The translations under genes and the position numbers were made by a program. A stretch of 64,000 nt of DNA, taken from positions 51,302,894-51,366,893 of the forward strand of contig CM077580.1 of the NCBI GenBank assembly GCA_039657365.1. The letters are read 5' to 3'. Positions 1-11,520 of the stretch are shown piece by piece (position 1 is the first letter of the stretch; each line of letters opens with the position of its first letter). The DNA is from Stephania yunnanensis. Its lineage: Eukaryota > Streptophyta > Magnoliopsida > Ranunculales > Menispermaceae. A model generated the notes under the pieces. It saw only the letters and a list, made by a program, of their open reading frames with translations. It made no database searches and was not told the DNA's origin.

Positions 1-266
1 TTGTATGTTTAGGTTGTAACATTTTTCATTAATATAAAAGGGGGTTGAAAATCCAAATATAGGAGGTTAAGTAGTGGATGTAGATCGGTTAGATTGAACC
101 ACTATAAACTTTATGTCTCTTTTCCATCTCTTCTACCTCCTTCATAATTGCATTGCATCTATACTTATCAATTGTATGTGCATCAAGCATTGTTATTCAT
201 TGAAGAGTTTTAAAAGGCGATAACTTCCCGATATACCTAATTAACCCCCTTTTGGTTGCGATTTCA
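1..266 (+). repeat. 5' LTR of the copia element (3' part only)
   Basis: This stretch is a diverged direct repeat of 8626-8891, sharing the GGGGTTGAAAATCC block, the TTCATTGAAGAGTTTTAAAA block and a terminus ending in CA. A primer-binding site follows at once, which marks the end of a 5' LTR. The upstream part lies outside the window. Confidence 0.85.
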
Positions 267-267
267 A

Positions 268-282
268 TTAGTATTAGAGTGA
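268..282 (+). other. Primer-binding site, initiator-Met tRNA type
   Basis: TTAGTATTAGAGTG starts two bases after the LTR end and resembles the usual copia site TTGGTATCAGAGC with G-to-A and C-to-T type changes. It would prime minus-strand DNA synthesis from the 3' end of initiator methionine tRNA. Confidence 0.72.
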
Positions 283-344
283 GTTACTGCTCAAAGTGTT
301 ACTAACTTATCTTTGAGTATTTTTTGCTAGGATACAAACTTTAG

Positions 345-1930
345 ATCTGGCTCGCTTTAGGGAAGGCAACCCATTGAGTATGTCTCTGTACTTTGATGGA
401 ACAAACTATGCTCATTGAAAAGTGAGGATGAAGTTCTACATAAAAGGACAATGTAGCCATTTATGGGATCTAATTTAAAATTGCTACACTCCACCACACA
501 AGCTTACAAAGGACTACATCGCTAAGGAGACAAGAATTGAGCTCTCAAATGATAAAGCTGTAAATCATTTGTTTTATGCATTAAGTGAGAATGAGTTCAA
601 TCAGGTTAGTGCATGTCAAACTGTTAAGGAAGTTTAGGAGAAGCTTGATGTACTATATGATGGTACAATTCAAGTGAAGAAGACCGAAATTGAAAATTCT
701 TGAGGAGCACAATGAAACCTTTCGAGTTGGCTCCGATGAAGACATTGCTACAACAATCACTCACTTTACTAAGCACGTGAATGAGATAAATAATCATGGA
801 AAGAATTATGATCAAAAGACTTACTATGTACAACTTCCTTAGAGGCTTACCTAAGCAATGAGATGCAAAGAATTATGTCATTCAATCAGTGCAAAATCTT
901 GGAGATTATACCTTTGATGCCTTATGTAGAGATTTGATGGTTTATGAGCTCGAGCTAAATGATCGAGCAAGATTGGAAGCACTTGCTGGTGGTTCTAAGA
1001 AAGACTAAAAAAATGAGATTGCTTTGAAGGTAAATAGTCTACCATCTAAATTGAAAGCTCCAGCTCCATCGGTTGAGATCATCGAGGATGAGAAATCTAG
1101 TGATGAAAATGATATTGAGGGGGAAATAGCCACCCTTTCAAGAAAGCTCAACAAGGCAATGTAAAAGCGTGTCAACTACAAGAAAACGTTTAAGGGTGGA
1201 ACCAAAGGAGGAAAACCAAATGAGATAGTTTGCTTCGGGTATGGCAAATCGGGCCATATGAAGGCTGATTGTAAGTCCAAGAAAGTTATGAACAAGTGGA
1301 AATGCAAGAAGAGCTTAAAGGCAACATGGGACAACTCATCTTCATCAAGATGTGACTTTGAGTCGTAAAATGAGAAGGCTATACTTTGTCTCATGGCATA
1401 AAGTGAGGTAAATTTTAATGTTTTAAATTTGATGATGTCGATGACTTGCCTAGTCTTGATGAGCATAGGAACGAGTTGGAAAAGGAGGTCAAAAAGACCA
1501 AACAGCTCTAAAAGAGCTTGACCATTGCAATTTGTAATATAGAGTCAGAAAATCAGAACATTAGTGACCTCCTAAATAATTTGAATGAGGTTATAAGTGA
1601 AAGGGATGCCTTAGAGAAAGCGGTAGAGGACTTGACCAATAGGATGACCAAGTTCACCAATGGTAGGGATATGTTTGATATGATGTTGGGAGCACAATGA
1701 CGTGTACTCACCAAAAGAGGCATAGGCTATAGAGCAAATTTATTGAGTTACAAGAAATTGTTAAATGATGTCCATATGTGCTTTATGTTCAATAGGTCTC
1801 ATTAGGTTTAGAAATGTGTCTTGGAAAAGACTAACATGGGTAGAATAGCATGGGTGGTTAAGAATGTTTATAATACTAACTTTCTCAGACCCAAAGGAAT
1901 TTTGGTACTAAAATCTAGTATCCTTCCCAT
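345..1930 (+). pseudogene. gag: gag of the copia element, broken
   Basis: Encodes the capsid/nucleocapsid polyprotein of the element. The frame reads a gag start with YFDGTNYAH followed by a stop where the family has Trp (416-418), and KEV-stop-EKL with another Trp lost at 635-637. A zinc-knuckle region lies at 1231-1272 and reads CFGYGKSGHMKADC; the second Cys of the CCHC motif is replaced by Tyr. A coiled-coil-like segment at 1518-1700 rich in Glu, Asn and Leu ends in the TNGRDMFDMMLG motif, matching the C-terminal part of SIRE-type gag. Several stops and at least one frameshift make it non-functional. Gag identity rests on this motif order. Confidence 0.82.
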
Positions 1931-1939
1931 TGTGTAGGA

Positions 1940-2200
1940 TGCGAGTAGAAGCTCCCCATGGTACTTGGATATTGGGTGCTCAAGACACGTGACCGAAGAT
2001 GCAAGTCAATTCATTGAGCTAAAGCGGCATGATGGTGGAAATGTCACATATGTAAATGATAGCAAAGGAAAGGCCATAGGCCTTGGTACTATGGGTAACA
2101 ACTTTTTCCCCTCTCAAATGTTTATCTTGTTGATGGTTCGAAGCATAATTTGCTTAACAATAGTCAATTGTGTTACCAAGGTTTTCATATCATGTTAGAA
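1940..2200 (+). pseudogene. Copia aspartic protease, active site altered
   Basis: The motif WYLDIGCSRHVT corresponds to the WYLDSGCSRHMT signature of plant copia proteases. The catalytic Asp (1968-1970) is kept, but the following residue, Ser or Thr in working enzymes, is Ile (1971-1973). The protease would have processed the gag-pol polyprotein. It follows gag and precedes integrase, as expected in copia. The frame ends in a stop near 2198, short of the full domain. Confidence 0.78.
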
Positions 2201-2319
2201 TCATCGAAATGCATTGTTAGGAATAAGATGCATGGAATCTTGTTGAAAGATAAGAATGTCTATGCGATTAACTTTGATGAGAAGCATATGCAAAATGTTT
2301 CATTTTTGAGTGCTTAAAA

Positions 2320-3410
2320 TGAATGTGATGCATAGTTGTGGCACCGTAGACTAGAAAATCCTAGTATGAAATTTTTTTCAAAATTGACCAAACATGATTT
2401 AGTTAAAGGTCTCCTTAAATGAACACACAAGAAAGACAAGGAATGTGAACCTTATATCTTTAGAAAATAAGTGAACTCCTCATTCAAGAAGAAAGTAGCT
2501 AATGATGTAAGTAGAGCCTTAAAACTAATCTACATGGATTTGGTCGGACCTACCCAAACATGAAGTTTATGGGCCAAATCATATTGCTTTGTTATTGTTG
2601 ATGATTTCACTAGAAACACATGGGTGCAATTTCTAGCACATAAGCATGAAATTTTCAAAGTGTTTGTCAAATTTTGTGCATTAGTTCAAAATGAGAAGGG
2701 TTATAAAATCACTATCATTCGAAGTGATAGGGGTGATGAGTTTGTCAATAGGAATTTAGAGGAGTTTTGTGCTAGACAAGGGTATACATACCAACTATCC
2801 TATCCTAAAACAACACAACAAAATGGAGTGGTTGAAAGGAAAAATAGGACCCTCCAAGAAATATGTACGATTATAATAAATGAGTACAATATAGCTAAGC
2901 ATTTTTGGGTCAAAACCATTAACATGACATGCTATATTTTGAATATGATATATGTCTGAAAGCAAGTGAACAAGACCCCTTTTGAACAATGGAAAGGCTG
3001 AAAGCCTAATATTAATTACTTTAAGGTGTTTGGTTATACTTGCTATGTCTTAAATGATAAGGATCATTTGGACAAGTTTGAGCCAAAGTAAAATACATGC
3101 ACCTTCCTAGGATATTTCATGCATAGTAAGGTATATAGAGTGTTCAATAGATCAACCAAGACCATAGAGGAGTCTATCCATGTCAAGTTTGATGAGATAG
3201 ATCCTAAAGTGCAATTAATGCACATCTTGGAGAAAATGAGACTTGATGATGATGATGATAGTATCATTCAAGCTCAAGAATCTAATGGTAAAAAAAAAGG
3301 AGTGAGAAAGAAAATCAAAATTAGTGCACCAAAGAACACAAGACTTTTTTTTAGGACATCCTTCATAACAAATCTTAGGTTATCCAAACAAGGATATAAG
3401 TACTAGATTT
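2320..3410 (+). pseudogene. Copia integrase, catalytic core largely intact
   Basis: Begins with the pre-integrase zinc region (LWHRRLENPS, about 2335-2370). The rve core follows. The three acidic residues are visible: Asp at 2537-2539 (MDLVGP), Asp at 2725-2727 (SDRGDEF) and Glu at 2834-2836 (GVVERKN). After 2960 the frame shifts, with 'CLKASEQDPF' type remnants, then a C-terminal stretch at 3119-3406 with a poly-Asp run near 3246-3260. It would insert the cDNA into the genome. Stops near 2316, 2420 and 2468 interrupt the N-terminal part. Confidence 0.85.
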
Positions 3411-3469
3411 TCACTAAGCTAAGATGAGGGGCATATTGCATTTGTATCATAAACCGAGCTTACTAAGAT

Positions 3470-4240
3470 AAATGAAGCCTTATGTGGTGCGTTTTGGATC
3501 ATGGACATGGAAGAGGAGTTAGGTCATTTTGTAAGAAATAAAGTATGGAACTTAGTTCCTAGACCTAAAAACCATACCATTATAGGCACCAAATGGATTT
3601 TTAGGAATGAAAAGAATGAGAAGGATGAGATGGTGAAAAATAAGGCTAGGTTGGTTGCACAAGGCTATAATTAAGAGGAAGGCATTGATTATGAAAAAAC
3701 CTTTGCACCGGTCGCAAGACTAGAATAAATTGGAATATTGTTTGCTTATTCTTGCTATAATGGGTTTTTACTATTCCAAATGGAGGTTAAAAGTGCCTTT
3801 TTGAATGGCCTCATCAATGAAGAGGTATATGTAGAACAACCACCAAGTTTTGAAGACCATACTTACCCAAGCCATGTTTATCATTTTCAAAAGGCCCTGC
3901 ATGGTTTGAGACAAGCATCTAGAGCTAGGTATGATAAGTTAAGTGCATTTCTTCTTGTTTAAGGGTTCAAGAAAGGAGCAATAGATCCCACCTAGTTTAT
4001 TTTGATCAAAAAATGTGATATGCTCCTTGTTTGAATTTATGTTGATGATATCATCTTTGGATCATCAAAAACATATTTATGTGATAAATTTTCATTTTCA
4101 ATGCTCAATGAATTTGAAATGAGCATGATTGGTGAACTAAAACAAATCTTGGGATTGCAAATTAAGCAATCTAAGCATGGGATATTCATCAATCTAGTGA
4201 AGTATGTTAGGGACATGCATAAAAAATTCAAATTTGACAA
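3470..4240 (+). pseudogene. Copia reverse transcriptase, broken
   Basis: The fragments KWIFRNEKNEKDE, KARLVAQGYN, FAPVARLE, VKSAFLNG and KALHGLRQASRA are the ordered blocks of copia RT_2. The catalytic box reads YVDDIIFGSS, with YVDD at 4038-4049, so the active-site aspartates survive. Stops lie at 3672-3674 (TAA where the family has Gln), at 3726-3728, and near 3961, 3993 and 4033. Most are one C-to-T change from a sense codon. No frame remains open across the domain. Confidence 0.87.
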
Positions 4241-4770
4241 TTTAAAGGTATGTGAAACTCCTAGTAGTTCCAGTATCAAAATGGAAAAATACCAATTAGG
4301 AAAGCCCATAGATCCTGAGATATATCGTGGCGTGATAGGAAGTCTTCTCTACTTGACCGCTAGTAGACCCGATATTATGTTTAGTTTGAGTCTATATGAT
4401 AGGTTCCAATTCGAGCCCAAGGAATCACATTTAAAATTTGTCAACCGTATATTTCGATACTTAAGTGGCACACAAGACTTGGGATTATGATTCAACAAAG
4501 CCAAAAGTCTTGAACATATCACATAAGCGCAATTAATATATTAAAAAGTAATGTTGGTTATGCTGAAATCTATTATTATAACACAAGCGCAATTAATATA
4601 TCAAAAACCTAATGTTACATTCCTATACCAAATATATTGCGATTAGGCAACACTTCCTTCATGATCATGTGAGAAAGGGGGATATTAGCTGATTCATGTG
4701 TCCATTGAGGACCAACTAATTGATATTTTCACAAAGCCATTACCTAGGAATCTAACCTTTTAAGTATGAT
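4241..4770 (+). pseudogene. RT connection plus RNase H, core deleted
   Basis: The RT/RNase H linker is clear (YRGVIGSLLYLTASRPDIMFSL and FRYLSGTQDLGL up to 4488). The end of RNase H is recognisable at 4610-4750 (HFLHDHVRKGDI, then a stop, then the fragment corresponding to the family's 'EDQLADIFTKPL'). The middle of RNase H, which carries the catalytic acidic residues, is missing. In its place is a short direct duplication (separate entry). Confidence 0.75.
4523..4617 (+). repeat. Short direct duplication inside the damaged RNase H
   Basis: A block containing AAGCGCAATTAATATAT at 4526-4542 recurs at 4584-4600, with matching flanks (ATTAAAAAGTAATGTT versus ATCAAAAACCTAATGTT). The spacing is about 58 bases. 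Only the second copy lies at the position expected from the domain, so the first looks like a duplication that accompanied the RNase H deletion. Confidence 0.7.
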
Positions 4771-4779
4771 TTAGCTTAT

Positions 4780-5190
4780 TCAAGCCCTTGTATATGTTGT
4801 TAGTAAGGTATCCATGGAGTATGAGATGAATCCGAGTTGTCCCTCAAAACCTAAAATTTTTACCAAAAAATTCCAAAGAGCAATTAGCGGGCTAGGCCCT
4901 CTGAGTTAGCGCACTAGGCTCGGGAAGTTAAGATGCTAGGTCAATCTTACTAGAACTCTATGTCACCTTATAAGCCTACTACCAAAAGTAGCTAGCATGC
5001 TAGTTTGCCTGCACATATGATAGCTTTTTAGCTCATTAGTGTGCTAATTTTAGTACCTAACGTGCTAATACGTCTCAGGCCAAGTTTTTTTAAAACTCTA
5101 GTGACTATTTGAAACCCACACTATTTCATCCCAAATTGTCCCAACATCTTCTCTGTCTCCTCAATTCGATTTCCACTTGGTTTCTAGGGT
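4780..5190 (+). other. Post-pol spacer with repeated TAGC-GCTA motifs
   Basis: No coding potential is visible. The stretch 4880-5075 repeats variants of TTAGCGCACTA, CTAGCATGCTA and TTAGTGTGCTAA. Similar motifs recur inside the 3' LTR at 7815-7845. Function unknown. Confidence 0.5.
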
Positions 5191-5199
5191 GTTATAGGT

Positions 5200-6760
5200 A
5201 TTGTTCCTCCACGTTTTACTTATTTTTGTTGCTTTTCTTTATCGTTCTAGGTCTTTCTCTCAATTTATTATCCTAGTTCAGTTTTATGCCGTAGATTGTG
5301 TTCTTGTCCTTCTACCTATGTCTAATTTTTGTAATTCTAATTGTCCTATCTCGGGTCATCCTCCCATCATCCCTTACTCGCCACATTGTCCTTTCATCCT
5401 TCAATATTGATTTTGAATCCTCTGCTCCATTTGGGATCGCCTCCTAATCCATCACTCATCGCGAGAGTAGGTCTTCTGGTCGTCAGGTCAATGACGCATC
5501 AGCCACCGTCTCAGCCAATCCTCCTTGAAACGAGGGTCATTCCAAGTCCAAGCATGTTGGTTCTTCGGCATCAAAATCAGTCCTTGAGGCGGTTAGCTTG
5601 AGGATAACGGACTCCAAGGTCCTTAAAGCCGTAGTTGTTGATTTCGAGTTCTTCGAGAAGGCACACCTCCTGATGCATGAGGTGCTTGCCAAACTTGGGT
5701 AACTGTTCTTTTGTTAGTATAAGGACACCTACAATGCTCCCTTGGTTCGAGATTTCTACTCGAACCTTGCCACCAATAGTTATATCATTTGATTGGTGGT
5801 TGGCGATTCTTTCATCTAGATCACTTCTTAGAGTCTAGCTGAGCTTCTCGATTTTCCTTTTCACCTTCCTACCACTACTCCAGAAGGTAAAATCCTGACT
5901 TGTCGTTCGAACGTCTTGAAGTTCTTAACTCTTTTACATGGTCTAATCATGAAATCACCGTGTATCCTTCTGGAGTCACTAATAATGACGTCAAACTCAT
6001 GCCTCACTTTTTTCATAAAATCCTACATAAGGTTATCCCTTCCCGTGGCGGTAGTAAGAACTACGCAACTCTCCTTGAACTCTATGTTCTCGGGGCCCTC
6101 ATGCGAGAGATACCTTTTAGATTGCCTCATATCATGTTGGACTACTTAACTTCTACATCAGGCTCTAGTTGCCATCTTCCTTATGCATACAGTATTACCT
6201 CTTTTTTTTGAGGTAGCATAGGTGGACCTTCGCCTTGGGGTTCACCTACATACAATCACCACACTGTTGGCATGGATACTATGAAGGCCTTGAAATAATA
6301 CTACATTCGCACTGAGCGATGGTGATTACGCAAGGAGGACACTCCTGATAGTGAACAATACGAGGGCTATAAATCCCCTTACGAGTCCATTCCTTCGTGG
6401 ACTTTGACGAGCGCGACTACTTGGACTATAGCTTTTTATTTGCACATGGCGATGGCAGTGACGATGTGCTCCACCAGCTTCATAGCAGTCGGAACATCAC
6501 CCTTTGTACTATCCATCATATTATAGCGTCACTTCTCCACCAAATATGTCCCCTTCCTTAGCATACATCTCTTCTCAGTTAGGCCACATGAACGACTATA
6601 TGACTTAAACCTTCATGGCTATTGACTCTCATCTTGATCATTAGGAAAAACGCCTACACCATGTCAAGGGACACTTACCGCCACCTAGGCAAATGAGAGA
6701 CGACTACGCTTCTGGTTCTACATGTTTAACTTCGTCTCATTAAGAGGAGAAGCTAGGATT
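5200..6760 (+). pseudogene. Env-like / plant-transposon-protein ORF downstream of pol
   Basis: SIRE-type copia elements carry an extra ORF after pol, often called env-like; its function is unproven. The best-kept part, 5900-6211, reads VKLMPHFFHKILHKVIPSRG, then YATLLELYVLGALM and RLPHIMLDYL. This resembles the family of putative plant transposon proteins found in many LTR elements. Downstream remnants at 6215-6700 continue in shifting frames, ending with 'GHMNDYM' and charged residues near 6590-6710. The N-terminal part (5200-5600) is Ser/Pro rich. I see no convincing transmembrane segment or signal peptide, so envelope function is not supported by the sequence. Confidence 0.6.
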
Positions 6761-7007
6761 ATACATGATAGGGGAGTATTAGGCCTATTTTATTAGTCTC
6801 ATTTTGATGTACATCCATACATGTTTATTCATGTAATTTTAATTTCAAGCATGTGCAATAGCATGTTAATCATACTTTTTTCAGTACTTAATTAAATGTG
6901 TGTTTCTTTTGCATATCTCTGAGTTATATTGTTGTCTCATTATATAGTCTCTTACTTGTTGATGGTTTGCTTTTATCTTCCTTGCTTGTATTTGTCTTTG
7001 ATGCATA

Positions 7008-7160
7008 TTTTTAGGGGGAGCTCTATTCCGACTTTTAGATGTTATATAAAGGGGGAGAAATTCATTGTTTGAACTTGAGATTTATGAACTTGATTTGCAC
7101 ATAATATATATCTTTTGTTTGTCGAGTTAACATTATTTGTTATCATAAAAAAGGTACGAT
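7008..7160 (+). other. Polypurine tracts before the 3' LTR
   Basis: AGGGGGAG at 7013-7020 and AAAGGGGGAGAAA at 7048-7060 are purine tracts of the SIRE kind. The one next to the LTR (7147-7157, AAAAAAGGTACG) looks decayed. They would prime plus-strand synthesis. Confidence 0.6.
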
Positions 7161-8891
7161 TGTTGGACTTATTGTTTAGTCACTTATAATACACCTAGGA
7201 TCTTAATGGCAACAAAAAAGTGAAAGAATTATAACAAGTTTATTGAGTGTTTTAAGAATATCAAAACTTGCTATGAATCACAAGTTCAAAAAGAAAAATG
7301 AAACGAAGCCGGATAAGCTCAAGATTTGGCTCATACAAGGATACAATGATCGGAAAGCTCATATTATCAATTGTACAACTGACGTGTGATATATAAATCC
7401 AATTACGCAAACCAAAAGCATTATACACATGCATATCACGTTTTTGAAAACTTCAAGTTTTGGCTTTTACAATATTTAGACTTCACAACTTGAAATGGTT
7501 TTAGATTGTGAAAATATATTTTTAAACACGCATTGAATTTGGAAAAAATTGCCTTGATCGATTTCAAGTGCACTAAATTTAATTTGAATGGTTTTTGAAA
7601 GCAAAATATTTGTAGATAAGCCCCTACATATTTCATGAAATTGAAAATTTTGATTTTTAGGATTTGTGAAATCATTTGAATGACTCATATTAAACATGGT
7701 TAAAGTATTCGCAGAGGTATAGTTGAGTTGTAGGTGAGTTAGGGAGTTGCTAACCTAAACCAAAAATTATTTAGTCTCTAGTGTACTATAAGGAACTATT
7801 AGCACTACTTGCAGTTAGCGCGCTTATGATGTCACCTAGCACGCTAACCAGTATCTTGTCAGCTTTTTGAAAAGCTTACACCTTTTGCTTTATTTTGAAC
7901 CAATGATTGATTTTGGACCCTTGGATCGAGATAACAACCATAAACTATTAAACAGTCTTAAAAACTACTAAAAACCACTAAGAACATAATATTATCCTCT
8001 CAAGCTAATAAAAAATCACTTGTGTCCAAGTGTTCACATTGACTTGACTAGATATTTTTGATTGATCACTTAGACTCATTCGAGGCTACTTAATCATCTT
8101 CAAAACCAGTGTCACTGGGATGTTCTAAGGATCATAACTAATTCTTCAAAACTAATTTGAGTCATTCTTATTTGGGGTTGTAAGAAAGATTGATTTCCTA
8201 GTTCACTTATGTTTAAATTACATCTTTTATTGTGATTGTTGAGTGAGAATCATTTGTTATATTGTTGAACACTTTTGTCTTGGATTTTGTGCTTAAACTT
8301 TATTTTCTAAACCCATAGACTTGATTGAATTTTAAATCATCTTTATTCTTATTGAATTGGTTTGATCAGTTTCGTGTTTAAGATTGGACCAAAATTAGTA
8401 GCATATATTAATATCTCATTTACATTCATACTCCCATGCATTAGAGTTGGGTGGGATGTGAGTAATTGAACTTATTGCTTCCTTACTTTGTAAATCCGAT
8501 TTTCATTGTATTCAAATATTTCTTTATAAATGGCTGATTGTAAGACTTAATGGTATCTAAGTCAAGGGAAGACCTAGTTGAGGCTAGGTAAGAATTCTTA
8601 ATTTGTGATTAGGCATTCTAGGCTTGTATGCTTAGGTTATAACACTTATTGTTAATATAAGTGAGGGGTTGAAAATCCTAACTGGGGAAGTTAGGTAGTT
8701 GATGTAGATCAGTTGGATCGAACCATTATAAATCTCATGTCTTTTTTCCATCTCTTCTACCTCATTCACCATTACATTGTATCTATACTTGTTGATTATG
8801 TGTGCATTAATCTTCATTGTTCATTGAAGAGTTTTAAAAAGGTGATAACTTCTCGATACAAAAAACTCACCCCTTCTTGGGTGCGATTGCA
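7161..8891 (+). repeat. 3' LTR of the copia element
   Basis: Begins TGTTGGACTTATT after a decayed purine tract and ends GCGATTGCA, giving TG...CA termini and a length near 1.73 kb. Its last 266 bases repeat window positions 1-266. It contains the TTAGCGCGCTTA / CTAGCACGCTAA motif pair at about 7815-7845. The start is inferred from the tract and the TG; the end from alignment with the 5' LTR and its PBS. Confidence 0.78.
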
Positions 8892-9615
8892 GTAAGTAGT
8901 CTATTTATTTTAGGGATCAATGGATCTTATATTATGAATACTATGTAAAGTTATGAATTGATTATGATGTTTTAGAGGTGCAATGATTAGAATTTGTGTT
9001 TGATTCTATGCTTAATGCTATTAACATCTTGATCACATGTTTATTGATTAAGGGTTTTAGAAGTTACCATGCCTTGGAGCTTTTATGCCGGATATGAACA
9101 ACATAATCGTAAAATAAATAGTACCAATAAATAGTTGTTGATTAAGAGACATGGATAGTAAACATAATTGCTGACGAGTCTAAAGATTTGTTAATTAATG
9201 CTTTGTGAGACTTACGTCATTCACAATGATAGGTGGAGTACTAGTTTGCACATTAGGATCTTTTTCACCATGACAGTGGGTTAAAGTGAATATTAAGGAA
9301 AAATGTTAATTCTAATTATGCATTGCACACACATTAGAAAGGTGAAGTAAGTTAGATATGTGAAGCATAATAACTCATTACCTAAGTGAACTTGTGAACT
9401 AAGAGTTTTCTCGATATAAGAATATAAATTTATTTATATTGCTTTCATAGATTAGATTAGTTTTAGTTTAAATCAAACAAAAAAAGACCTTCTTAATGAT
9501 ATAGTGAACTTAATTGTGTCCATATACACCTTTTCTAGAGGAACAATATCCGCAATCAACCTTTGTTGATCACATTATTACTACAATCAAACTAATATAC
9601 TTGCGGTTATGATCA
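8892..9615 (+). repeat. Tat/Athila-type LTR, 3' part
   Basis: Diverged copy of 31850-32567 (same strand) and of 12272-13080 (inverted). Shared blocks include GGGATCAATGGAT, TTAGAAGTTACC, TGTGAGACTTAC and the terminal TTGCGGTTATGATCA. A PBS-like sequence follows. The 5' portion of this LTR is separated by the copia insertion. Confidence 0.72.
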
Positions 9616-9618
9616 AGT

Positions 9619-9642
9619 TTTTTTTGCATCGTCCTTTGGGAT
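9619..9642 (+). other. Degenerate PBS of the Tat/Athila element
   Basis: TTTTTGCATCGTCCTTTGGG follows the LTR end and resembles the usual TTTTTGGCGCCGTTGCCGGGG of this lineage with several changes. Its position between LTR and gag supports the call. Confidence 0.5.
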
Positions 9643-9849
9643 AGGTAGCTCCAATTAGTTTAGTTTACATAATTGTTAAGAATCTCATTTCCAGCAATTT
9701 ACTTTTAATTTTAAGTCAAAAAAGAAAAAAGTTTTAGTTTCTAGTTTGACAATCTACACATGGTATTTTTAGTTTTTTTCCCCCACGAAATAAGGAGTGC
9801 ATGTGTAATCAAGATGATAAGCATTTAGTACATTACAATCTAAAAATTG

Positions 9850-11520
9850 GCTGAATAAGCAAGGGTGACAACAAAGGAAAGAAGAAGAAATGGATTAAGA
9901 TAGCAGAGGATCAAGCGAGAAATCGGAACCAAAATCATGGCTGAAGGAACAATCAACTCGAAAGTGATCTAGTAATGCAAGGTAAAGAAAGTTGAAAAAG
10001 ATGTCTCCAAAATTACTTCATGCTAGAAGTGCAAGATACATACAATGGATTAAGGTGGCTTCCTGTCGCATAAGCAAATTTGAGTTGAGACCATCTCTCA
10101 TCAACATGGTGCATAATAGCCTAGTCGATGAGTTGGTAAGTTAGGATCCAATTGCACATGTAGACAACTTTCTAGAGAAGTGCAATACTATTCACATTAC
10201 TGGAGTTACGAAAGAAGTAATTAGGATGAGACTTTTTCCATTTTCAATAGGTAGAAAAGCCAAATCCTTGTTTTAAGGACTGAATGTAGGAAATATGTCT
10301 TCATGGGTGGATATGAACGTGAGATTCTTAGACAAATTCTTTCCTAAATTGAAAGTAAGTGAAATGAGATTGGAGATAAACCATTTCAAGCAAGATAATA
10401 GCGAGTCTCTTGATGAGGCTTGGAAGAGATTTATAGAGATGTTGAGAAGATGTCTATGACATGGATATGTTAAGTTGATACAATTGCAAATATTATAATA
10501 TGGAATGAATCATAACACTAGAGCATTAGTGAATGCCACAGTAGGTGGTTCTCTACTAAATGAGAATAAAGATGGAGTACTAGATCTTCTAGATCTTATG
10601 TCTTAAAAGTCCACAATAGGAACTCGTTCCATTGTTAGAAACTCAACATGAGTTTTTGAGATTGACTTATAAGCAGCAATGATGGCATAATTATCTAACA
10701 TGAGTAGTCAGATGGCTAAGTTACAAATAGGACAATCATGCCCACAAGTGTAAGCAATTCAACTACTTGTTAATCACTAAGCGATAGTGGTTAATCCATT
10801 GGATATGCAACATGGAATGGAGTTTGAATATGTCAACTTCATGAATAATCAAAATCATGGAAACAACTTCAGGCATAAAGGAATGGCTCCTCAAAGATAT
10901 TATGAAGGATACAAACCAAACCTTTTATATGGAAACCCTGATAATGCATTGAAGCTACCTCCAGGTTTTGATCAACAATTCCAATAAGGGAAGCTAGGCC
11001 AAAGTGAATAAATGGCTTCATTTAAGTCAATTAAGGAATTCTTACAAGCCATTGACATCAACAATAGAGAATGCCATGACCGAAATGAGAAAGAGATGGA
11101 GAATATGAAGTAAACTCTAAAGCGAATGGATAATGAAATAAACTAGTCCATTGAGAATTTGGAGAGATAAATAGGTCTACTCGCGATTGAATTAAATTTG
11201 AGGATAGAAGGACAATTTCTCACGGAGAATGTAAATTCTGTACAAGTGGTGACCAAGCTAGAAAAAGCGTATACGAAAGCATTTAAAAGAGTTAGGGAGT
11301 TTGAAAATGTAATGACACCTTTGAAAGAAGTGAGAAATGATGAACTTAAAGGGCCAAAGCAACAAAAAATGAACACCTTGAGAAGTAAAAACAAGGGAAA
11401 GAAACAATGGAGGGCTAAGCTACCTCATGAAGGGGCCTTTGTTGAATCATTCAAAGAAAATCTGATCAAGGTGGCACTAAAGAAGGCGAAACCTAAGTTC
11501 AAGTTCATACCAAGACCCTA
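9850..11520 (+). pseudogene. gag: Tat/Athila-type gag, broken
   Basis: Structural polyprotein of a Ty3/gypsy element. The retrotransposon-gag domain at about 10080-10610 reads FELRPSLINMVHNS, VDNFLEKCNTIHITGV, IRMRLFPFSIGRKAKSLF, then DKFFPKLKVSEMRLEI and SLDEAWKRFIEMLRRC, the block order of Athila/Tat gag. The C-terminal part includes a Gly/Asn/Pro-rich section (10787-10987) and a Lys-rich section (11198-11521) ending at a stop. Stops at several places, for example after DELVS near 10141, make it a pseudogene. No zinc knuckle is visible. Confidence 0.8.

Larger units (their letters stand above)
1..8891 (+). mobile_element. SIRE/Maximus-like Ty1/copia retrotransposon, decayed, 5' end outside the window
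   Basis: The domain order is LTR, PBS, gag, PR, IN, RT, RNase H, extra ORF, purine tracts, LTR. PR-IN-RT is the Ty1/copia order. The long post-pol ORF and the repeated AGGGGGA purine tracts before the 3' LTR are typical of the SIRE/Maximus lineage. The 5' LTR is cut by the window edge, so the target duplication cannot be checked. All reading frames contain stops. The element sits inside a Tat/Athila LTR, whose sequence resumes right after the 3' LTR. Confidence 0.88.

Noticed and set aside
5900..6211. True envelope glycoprotein gene
   Set aside because: No signal peptide or transmembrane segment was seen; the sequence resembles plant transposon proteins.
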